This document shows positions 1 through 3,984 of a stretch of 5,671 nt of DNA, one piece after another (position 1 is the first letter of the stretch; every line of letters starts with the position of its first letter). A program made the position numbers and the translations under genes. The notes below the pieces were generated by a model that saw only the letters and a program-made list of their open reading frames with translations, was not told the DNA's origin and did not search any database. Origin of the DNA: Pseudomonadota bacterium (GTDB taxonomy: Bacteria > Myxococcota > Polyangia > Polyangiales > Polyangiaceae); assembly GCA_023419055.1 (NCBI GenBank), contig JAEZYO010000922.1, positions 1 through 5,671 on the forward strand. Reading direction: 5' to 3'.

Positions 1-330
1 ACCCAGGACTTCGACCCCGAGATCGTGCGCATCGAGCCCGAGGGCTTCCCCACCGCCGGCACCTATCGCGGCGTCGAGGAAGTGCGAGAACACGTCAGGA
101 AAGGGCGCGGGAGTTGGGCCGAAGGGACCTGCGAGCCCGAGAAGTTTTTGGTGAACGGCGACAAGGTGGTCGTGTACCTCCAGGCTCGGGTTCGCCTCCA
201 CGGCTCGACCGATTGGGTGGGCGGACGCTTCGCCGACGGCTTCGTCTTCCAGGGCGGCAAGATCGTCCAATACCTCTCCTTCGGCGAACGAGCAGACGCC
301 CTCGAGTGGGCTGAGATCGAGGATCAGTAA
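1..330 (+). CDS. SnoaL/NTF2-like fold protein, 5' end cut by the window edge
   Basis: The frame is open from base 1 and ends with TAA at 328-330, giving 109 residues. A GTG at 25 could be read as a start, but the eight codons before it (TQDFDPEI) continue the family pattern without a break, so the true start lies outside the window. Recognisable SnoaL/NTF2-like features are the P-x-G-x-Y-R-G-x-E-x-V motif near residues 20-30, the central G-D-K-V-V-V strand, a second strand with RVRLHG, and the terminal G-G-K-I-V-Q-Y followed by R-x-D-A-L-E-W. These small cone-shaped domains serve as isomerases, cyclases, hydratases or plain ligand binders, and sequence alone does not tell which. About 20-25 N-terminal residues are probably missing compared with the usual 130-140. 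No substrate can be named. The gene converges on the next one, with one base between the two stop codons. Confidence 0.8.
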   Translation, partial: TQDFDPEIVRIEPEGFPTAGTYRGVEEVREHVRKGRGSWAEGTCEPEKFLVNGDKVVVYLQARVRLHGSTDWVGGRFADGFVFQGGKIVQYLSFGERADALEWAEIEDQ

Positions 331-331
331 G

Positions 332-640
332 CTACGAAAGGTGGCTACGGATGAGCTCGATCGTGCCCTGACTCGCACCTGAGAGCGCTGCTAGCCGGTC
401 GAGCGCTCGTCGAGCGCGAGCGTCTCCCAGAACGGGCGCCAAGTAGCGTTCGGCTCCGGCCTGCGCCGCGCTGGCAGCTCCAACCGCCTCCAGCACCTCT
501 CGTGACAACGAGCCGTCGACCGCGATGCCGGCGGAACGTGCAACCTTCAGAAACGCTTCAGCAGCGCTGAGGACGACCGGGAGCGTACGAAAGTGCTCCG
601 GTAGGTCCGCGAAACTCGGGTCCAATCGTTCCGGCGTCAT
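332..640 (-). CDS. Small hypothetical protein (102 aa)
   Basis: The ATG is at 640-638 and the stop TAG at 334-332. An in-frame stop at 661-659 bounds the N-terminus, and no other ATG lies between. The ribosome binding site is weak. I do not recognise a family. The protein looks soluble and mainly helical, with Ala/Leu/Glu/Arg-rich segments throughout: LPEHFRTLPVVLSAAEAFLK near residues 13-32, then REVLEAVGAASAAQAG, then a C-terminal helix ARRALDRLAALSG followed by IELIRSHLS. It has no Cys, no transmembrane stretch and no signal peptide. The composition is that of a real protein and the overlapping frames look worse, but there is no motif support. It lies 113 bases downstream of the 754-1734 gene on the same strand, so co-transcription is possible. 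Confidence 0.55.
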   Translation of the reverse strand: MTPERLDPSFADLPEHFRTLPVVLSAAEAFLKVARSAGIAVDGSLSREVLEAVGAASAAQAGAERYLAPVLGDARARRALDRLAALSGASQGTIELIRSHLS

Positions 641-753
641 ACGGTCATTGGTCCAGTGTTACCAGGGTCGTCGAGCTCGAACCGCCTTCTCGTCGCCGGC
701 CTTCCCCCCTCGCTCCGTCATCGCTCACTCTCGCCCGCGATCCGGCGCGTCAC

Positions 754-1734
754 TCAGGTGTCGTCGTCGGCGGGCTCGACCGGTTCGACGCTCTTGCGAG
801 CTGCCTTCGGCTTCGGACGAGCCTTCGACACGGGCTTCATCGTGAAAACGATGAAGTTGCGGACGTCCATGAGGTCGCGGGGGACCTCTCCCTGTTCGGT
901 GAGTTTGTTCGCAATCAGGCGCGCGACGCTGAGGAACGTCGCGTACCCAATTCCGCTCGGCCGCGCCGAAACGGAACGCTGCGCCGAGACCGCCTTGACC
1001 TGCTTCCTGAACATCGTCGGCTCGACGCACACATGGTCGAATGGGTGCACGAGCGCGCTGAGAGCGGTCACGAGCTCCCAGCCAGGCGGCGCGCCAAACG
1101 TCGCCGTGAAAGTCGTCACGAAGCGGTCGAAGCGCTTGTCGTGCGGCCCGGTACCGTGAAGGAGCTCGCGAAGCGCGCCAGGCAAGCCCCGCTCGCCACT
1201 CGACGGTGTGAGCACGAGCTGCGCCGCTGGAACGAGCCCGCTCGACGCGAGGACGTCTCGTACCACCTGCCACACGTCCGCCGGGCTCCGGTTGCTCGTG
1301 AGCGAATCGAGCGCCTTCGCCGACAGCCGCTCCTCGGCTGCCGAGAGCGCGGTGCGAAGGTGCCCGTTGGCCCCGCCGCGGACGTTCTCGATCCAGCTCG
1401 GATCCGAAAAGCCCGACGCGTACGTCTCGCGAAACTTCGCGAGCTGGCTCGAGAGCGTAAAGGCCGACGACTTACCGCCGTCGCCATTGCTTTTCGCGCG
1501 CCCGGCGAGCACTCCTTGCAGCCGCGCGAAGGCGAGCTGTTGTTCCGACGTTGGCCGTTCCACTCGCTTCATCAGCTGGTCGAAGCCGCTCGCGAGCGTC
1601 CGCTCCTCACCGTTTTCGAACAGGTAGCGGCGCTTGCCGTCCTTTTCGCCGGCGAACACGCCGACGCCCCAGTCCTTTCGCAGGGAGTGCGCGAAGAGTA
1701 TCGGAACGGTCAAATCGTCGGCAGGGAGCGCCAT
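754..1734 (-). CDS. Conserved hypothetical protein (326 aa): small N-terminal beta module, C-terminal alpha-helical domain, basic tail
   Basis: The ATG at 1734-1732 has a good Shine-Dalgarno (AAAAGGA, complement of 1738-1745) just upstream, and the stop TGA is at 756-754. Residues about 14-50 (FAHSLRKDWGVGVFAGEKDG, then KRRYLFENGEERTL) read like a small SH3/Tudor- or CarD/DUF3553-like beta module, in which a Gly-rich turn is followed by an R-Y-L-F-x-N-G-E-E strand. Residues about 60-75 are a short helical linker. Residues about 213-299 form a second module with P-P-G-W-E-L-V-T-A-L at 216-225, H-P-F-D-H-V-C-V-E-P at 230-239, Y-A-T-F-L-S-V at 264-270 and D-L-M-D-V-R-N-F-I at 287-295. From memory, this W...T...HP..H.....P then DxxDVxxFI pattern recurs in uncharacterised proteobacterial proteins. 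The tail (300-326) is Lys/Pro-rich and then acidic, and is probably disordered. There is no signal peptide or transmembrane segment, so it is probably cytoplasmic. A nucleic-acid role is only a guess from the SH3-like start and basic tail. It is divergent from the RRM gene. Confidence 0.8.
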   Translation of the reverse strand: MALPADDLTVPILFAHSLRKDWGVGVFAGEKDGKRRYLFENGEERTLASGFDQLMKRVERPTSEQQLAFARLQGVLAGRAKSNGDGGKSSAFTLSSQLAKFRETYASGFSDPSWIENVRGGANGHLRTALSAAEERLSAKALDSLTSNRSPADVWQVVRDVLASSGLVPAAQLVLTPSSGERGLPGALRELLHGTGPHDKRFDRFVTTFTATFGAPPGWELVTALSALVHPFDHVCVEPTMFRKQVKAVSAQRSVSARPSGIGYATFLSVARLIANKLTEQGEVPRDLMDVRNFIVFTMKPVSKARPKPKAARKSVEPVEPADDDT

Positions 1735-1958
1735 TTCGTCCTTTTCTCGCGGTGCAAATCACCGCCCTCGACGCGGGTGCGTCTTTTTTCGAAAACCGCG
1801 CGCGGCGTGCCTCTACGGCGCCTGCGGCGCGAAATGGCACAGTAGCACGTTTCGTTGGCTGGCGTCGGCCTGCCGACGAGCGCGGCCGCGTCAGAGCACG
1901 GGCTGTTTGCCTGCGGGTCGCCTTCGGGGTACTGGCCGATCTCACCCGAAAGGTCACC
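1735..1958. promoter_or_regulatory. Divergent intergenic region between the 754-1734 gene and the RRM gene
   Basis: This 224-base stretch must hold the promoters of both outward-facing genes. It contains an AT-rich island with the perfect 10-bp palindrome TTTTCGAAAA at 1786-1795 (preceded by more T). It also has a perfect 6+6 inverted repeat GCGGTG-N5-CACCGC at 1749-1765, immediately upstream of the Shine-Dalgarno of the minus-strand gene. No convincing -35/-10 pair stands out on either strand. TTGCCT (1907-1912) and TACTGG (1930-1935) are 17 bases apart on the plus strand but match consensus poorly. No coding sequence is supported here. Confidence 0.35.
1948..1953 (+). promoter_or_regulatory. 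Ribosome binding site fixing the TTG start of the RRM gene
   Basis: GAAAGG lies five bases upstream of TTG 1959. The frame is open much further upstream (to before 1551), but no upstream start has comparable support, and the RRM fold begins three residues after this TTG. This site decides the start. Confidence 0.65.
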
Positions 1959-2348
1959 TTGGGAACACGTTTGTTCGTCGGAAATCTATCGTTCGGAACT
2001 AGCCAACAAATGATCGTAGAGGCGTTCGCCGCCGCTGGCGAAGTGCGCGAGGTCGCACTCCCTACTGATCGAGAAACCGGTCGTCCGCGCGGCTTCGCGT
2101 TCGTGACGATGGCCGACGAGCAGTCGGCTCAGAACGCCATCAGCCAGCTGAACGGCGCCGAGCTCGATGGTCGTCAGCTTCGCGTCGACGTCGCGCAAGA
2201 GCGCCAGGGTGGTGGCGGCGGCGGCTTCCGCGGTGGTGGCGGCGGCTACGGCGGTGGAGGTGGAGGCGGCGGTGGCTACGGCGGCGGCGGCGGCAAGCGC
2301 AAGAAGAGCGGCGGCGGCAGCCGTCGCGGCAGCCGCGACCGCTTCTAA
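1959..2348 (+). CDS. Glycine-rich RRM RNA-binding protein (129 aa)
   Basis: The start is TTG at 1959-1961, preceded by GAAAGG, and the stop is TAA at 2346-2348. The protein is one RNA recognition motif (residues 4-79) plus a low-complexity tail. RNP2 is L-F-V-G-N-L at 5-10 and RNP1 is R-G-F-A-F-V-T-M at 44-51. The aromatic residues expected to stack on RNA are present (F6, F46, F48). The last RNP1 position is Met instead of Phe/Tyr. Residues 84-112 are almost pure Gly broken by F90, R91, Y97 and Y107. Residues 113-129 are basic (KRKK, then RRGSRDR) and end in Phe. This is the architecture of cyanobacterial Rbp proteins, myxobacterial glycine-rich RRM proteins and plant GRPs. These bind single-stranded RNA in the cytoplasm, often with cold or stress roles. 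The beginning M-G-T-R-L-F-V-G-N-L-S-F is typical for bacterial members and supports the TTG. A long hairpin follows the stop. The RNA target is unknown. Confidence 0.92.
   Translation: MGTRLFVGNLSFGTSQQMIVEAFAAAGEVREVALPTDRETGRPRGFAFVTMADEQSAQNAISQLNGAELDGRQLRVDVAQERQGGGGGGFRGGGGGYGGGGGGGGGYGGGGGKRKKSGGGSRRGSRDRF
2208..2294 (+). repeat. GGN codon repeat encoding the Gly-rich tail of the RRM protein
   Basis: Almost every codon from 84 to 112 is GGT, GGC or GGA, giving an 87-base G-rich coding-strand run interrupted by TTC CGC and two TAC codons. The tract is prone to slippage in three-base steps, so its length probably varies between strains. The clustered G runs (mostly GG, a few GGG) could also fold in RNA or DNA. 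Confidence 0.85.
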
Positions 2349-2368
2349 GCCGCACGTGTAGGGAGGGT

Positions 2369-2414
2369 GTTGCCCACGTTGGGTTGCGCGCGAGCGCGGC
2401 CCAGCGTGGACAAC
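2369..2414 (+). terminator. Long GNRA-capped hairpin downstream of the RRM gene: terminator or structured 3' RNA
   Basis: Bases 2369-2389 pair with 2394-2414 around the four-base loop GCGA (2390-2393, GNRA type). Of 21 positions, 17 are Watson-Crick, three are G-U wobbles (2379/2404, 2384/2399, 2385/2398) and one is a C/A mismatch (2373/2410). GGG 2365-2367 can add three pairs with CCC 2417-2419 across a small internal loop. The hairpin starts 20 bases after the RRM stop. The wobbles and the GNRA loop occur only in the plus-strand transcript; the minus-strand RNA would have A/C mismatches instead. This fits an RNA made in the direction of the RRM gene. No U tract follows, so it is not a textbook intrinsic terminator. 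It may stop transcription, protect the mRNA 3' end or be a protein-binding RNA. Confidence 0.6.
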
Positions 2415-2465
2415 CGCCCGGTCGGCACAGCATCTGCGGGCCTGGGTGGTGGCTTGCGATTGGCC

Positions 2466-2509
2466 TTGCATCTAACCATCCGGTTAGCTAACCATCTGGT
2501 TAGATGCAA
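2466..2509. promoter_or_regulatory. 44-bp dyad operator overlapping the arsR-type start codon
   Basis: The two 22-base halves meet at 2487/2488 and are inverted repeats of each other except for three positions per half. Inside are four half-sites every 8 bp in alternating orientation: TAACCA at 2473, CGGTTA at 2481, TAACCA at 2489 and TGGTTA at 2497. They form one perfect operator (TAACCA-TC-TGGTTA, 2489-2502), one with a single mismatch (2473-2486), and a perfect palindrome GGTTAGCTAACC (2482-2493) between them. The outer TTGCAT (2466-2471) and ATGCAA (2504-2509) are also symmetric, and the latter contains the ATG of the repressor gene. Winged-helix ArsR proteins bind 12-2-12-like or shorter dyads near their own promoters, so autorepression is inferred. 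TTGCAT could serve as a poor -35 with TAACCA (2489) 17 bases on, which would give a nearly leaderless transcript. Confidence 0.8.
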
Positions 2510-2863
2510 ACCGACGCGTTGAGCCAGACGTTCGCCGCGCTGGCCGATCCGACCCGCCGCGCGATCTTGAAGCGGCTGGCGGCGGGACCCGCGAACGTGA
2601 AGGAGCTGTCGCAACCGTTCGACATGAGCGGTCCGGCGGTGTGCAAGCACCTGCGAGTCCTCGAGCGCGCGGGCCTGGTCCGGCGCCGTCGAGAAGCGCA
2701 GTCCCGCCCGTGCGAGCTCGATCCCGCGCCGCTCAAGGAGATCGCCGCGTGGACCGACGCGTACCGCGAGTTCTGGGACGAGAGGTTCGATCGGCTGGGT
2801 GCGTACCTGAACCAGCTGCAACAACCGACCGGAGGGAGCCATGCACGTCGCCGCAAGCGCTGA
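2504..2863 (+). CDS. ArsR-family winged-helix repressor (SRPBCC-associated type, 119 aa)
   Basis: The start is fixed at ATG 2504 because TAG (2501-2503) is directly upstream in frame. The stop TGA is at 2861-2863. Residues 6-25 (LSQTFAALADP then TRRAILKRL) are the hallmark of this ArsR subgroup. The helix-turn-helix spans about 30-54, with V-K-E-L-S (32-36) and recognition helix S-G-P-A-V-C-K-H-L-R-V-L-E (42-54). The wing is at about 57-73 (GLVRRRREAQSR), and a C-terminal helix about 76-106 carries W83, F-W-D-E-R and L-x-x-Y-L. The ELCVC metal site is absent and the only cysteines are C47 and C70, so metal sensing is unlikely. C47 sits where relatives usually have Ser. No Shine-Dalgarno precedes the ATG; the operator occupies that space, so initiation may be leaderless. 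The gene overlaps the SRPBCC gene by 23 bases. It probably represses its own operon in response to an unknown ligand. Confidence 0.93.
   Translation: MQTDALSQTFAALADPTRRAILKRLAAGPANVKELSQPFDMSGPAVCKHLRVLERAGLVRRRREAQSRPCELDPAPLKEIAAWTDAYREFWDERFDRLGAYLNQLQQPTGGSHARRRKR
2831..2836 (+). promoter_or_regulatory. Strong ribosome binding site of the SRPBCC gene, inside the arsR-type gene
   Basis: GGAGGG is followed after four bases by ATG 2841. It lies within the last codons of the repressor gene, so translation of the two genes is probably coupled. It also fixes the SRPBCC start. Confidence 0.8.
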
Positions 2864-3386
2864 TCTGATCGACGACCGCGAGTACGCGGCACCGCCCGAG
2901 CTGGTCTTCGAGGTGTGGACCAAGTCCGAGCACCTCGCGCGCTGGTTCGGCCCCGACAACGTCGAGGTGGAGCTCTGCGAGGTCGATGCGCGCCCCGGTG
3001 GCGTGATCCGACTCCAGCATCGCTTCCCCCGGGGACCGCTCGTCTCGATCCGCGGCGTGTTCGACGAGGTGGTGCCGCCGAAGCGCCTGTCGTTCACGTT
3101 CACGTTCGTCGATTCGAACGATCGCCCGACGGTCAACGCAATGATGCCCGAGTGGCCCGCCGGGGCGCACATCGTGATGACGGTGGAGCTCTTTCCCACC
3201 GCGCGCGGCACACGCATGACCGTGGCGCAGCGGGTCGCCGAACCGGAGCTCACCGATTCGCCAGCGATCGTGCGCCATAAGAAGCTCGCCGCGATCGGCT
3301 GGAACCAGACGGCAGCGCGCCTCGTCGCGTACCTCGAGGAACAGCTCGGCACTGATCTCGAACGGAGGACACCATGGGACTCTTGA
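2841..3386 (+). CDS. SRPBCC (START/AHSA1-like) domain protein (181 aa)
   Basis: ATG 2841 follows GGAGGG, and the stop TGA is at 3384-3386. Features of the activator-of-Hsp90-ATPase-1-like SRPBCC group are E-Y-A-A-P-P-E-L-V-F-E-V-W-T (14-27), the diagnostic W-F-G-P (35-38; often WWGP), a G-G-V-I-R-L strand near 53-58, G-V-F-D-E-V-V-P-P-K-R-L-S-F-T near 72-86, and a long C-terminal helix ending A-x-L-V-A-Y-L-E-E-Q-L. These proteins form a deep hydrophobic cavity for lipids, polyketides or other small molecules; many are binding proteins and not enzymes. The protein is longer than the usual 140-160 residues, with extra residues at both ends. The final codons overlap the next gene by 13 bases. 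The link to an ArsR repressor suggests it handles the compound that the repressor senses. The ligand cannot be named. Confidence 0.92.
   Translation: MHVAASADLIDDREYAAPPELVFEVWTKSEHLARWFGPDNVEVELCEVDARPGGVIRLQHRFPRGPLVSIRGVFDEVVPPKRLSFTFTFVDSNDRPTVNAMMPEWPAGAHIVMTVELFPTARGTRMTVAQRVAEPELTDSPAIVRHKKLAAIGWNQTAARLVAYLEEQLGTDLERRTPWDS
3364..3368 (+). promoter_or_regulatory. Ribosome binding site of the DHFR-like gene
   Basis: GGAGG lies five bases before ATG 3374, inside the end of the SRPBCC gene. It supports the chosen start and translational coupling. Confidence 0.8.
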
Positions 3387-3931
3387 CCTTCAGCATCAAC
3401 GTCACCCTGGACGGCTGCGTCGACCACCAGGAGGGGATCGTCGACGACGAGACACACGACCTCTTCACTCGCCTCCTGGCCGAGAGCGGGGCCATGCTGT
3501 GGGGCCGCGTCACCTACGAGATGATGGAGGCCTACTGGCCCGCGGTAGCCCGCGGCGACGTGGAAGCGCCGCCAGCACTACGCGAGTGGGCCGTCACCCT
3601 GGAGGCCAAACCGAAGTACGTGGTCTCGTCCACGCGCAAAGATTTCTCGTGGAACAACAGCCACCACATCGCAGGCGACCTCTGCACGGGCGTGCAGAAG
3701 CTCAAGGACGCGACCCCGGCGGGCGTGCTCCTCGGTAGCGGCAAGCTGGCGACCGAGCTCGACCGGCTGGACCTGATCGACGAGTACAAGTTCCTCGTTC
3801 ACCCCAGGATCGCCGGCCACGGCCCCACCCTGTACCAGACCGGGCTGCCCAGCACGCGACGGCTCGAGCTCATCTCGGCGAAGCCGCTCCGCTGCGGCGC
3901 AGTAGCCATGCACTACCGGCGCGCGCCCTGA
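3374..3931 (+). CDS. RibD C-terminal/dihydrofolate-reductase-like protein (185 aa)
   Basis: The start is ATG 3374 after GGAGG, and the stop TGA is at 3929-3931. The N-terminus F-S-I-N-V-T-L-D-G-C (6-15) is the typical first strand of stand-alone RibD_C reductases of the YyaP/YwjB type. Other family marks are L-W-G-R-V-T-Y-E-M-M-E (42-52), K-Y-V-V-S-S-T-R, the nucleotide-binding G-S-G-K-L-A-T-E-L, and D-E-Y-K-F-L-V-H-P then G-x-G-P-T-L-Y near the C-terminus. The fold binds NAD(P)H and reduces small molecules. The real substrate of these proteins is mostly unknown, and they should not be assumed to make tetrahydrofolate. It is the last gene of the cassette and overlaps SRPBCC by 13 bases. Its job is presumably reduction of the compound linked to the ArsR/SRPBCC pair. 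Confidence 0.92.
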   Translation: MGLLTFSINVTLDGCVDHQEGIVDDETHDLFTRLLAESGAMLWGRVTYEMMEAYWPAVARGDVEAPPALREWAVTLEAKPKYVVSSTRKDFSWNNSHHIAGDLCTGVQKLKDATPAGVLLGSGKLATELDRLDLIDEYKFLVHPRIAGHGPTLYQTGLPSTRRLELISAKPLRCGAVAMHYRRAP

Positions 3932-3953
3932 CTCAAAGTAGCCCCGTCACCTC

Positions 3954-3984
3954 ACGAGCGCGACCGATTGCGCTCAGCGCTCGT
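3954..3984. terminator. Possible bidirectional stem between convergent genes
   Basis: ACGAGCGC (3954-3961) is the inverse complement of GCGCTCGT (3977-3984), with a competing shorter partner GCGCTC at 3970-3975. The stem sits between the DHFR-like gene (ends 3931) and the lipoprotein gene (ends 3974), including the last codons of the latter. No T run follows on either side, so terminator function is uncertain. Confidence 0.3.

Noticed and set aside
1807..1840. GTGCC...GGCAC inverted repeat in the divergent region
   Set aside because: Five-base arms 24 bases apart are not above chance for this composition.
1033..1845. Plus-strand open frame (270 aa) opposite the 326-aa gene
   Set aside because: Arg-rich composition typical of GC-rich antisense frames; the minus-strand reading has a proper ribosome binding site and patterned motifs.
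1907..1935. Possible sigma-70-like promoter TTGCCT-N17-TACTGG for the RRM gene
   Set aside because: Only three and two or three positions match consensus; this is expected by chance in this region.
1551..1958. N-terminal extension of the RRM frame upstream of TTG 1959
   Set aside because: The extension is Arg/Pro/Ser-rich with no family match, runs antisense into the 754-1734 gene, and TTG 1959 has its own ribosome binding site and the usual family start.
2208..2294. CRISPR-like or tandem DNA repeat
   Set aside because: It is a codon-level GGN run encoding glycine, with no repeat-spacer structure.
2416..2441. Second small stem GCCCG/CGGGC after the long hairpin
   Set aside because: Only five base pairs with a 16-base loop in GC-rich DNA; it also competes with pairing at the base of the long hairpin.
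2345..3457. Minus-strand open frame (370 aa) across the ArsR/SRPBCC genes
   Set aside because: It is antisense to two confidently recognised families, with irregular Arg/Ser-rich composition and no motif.
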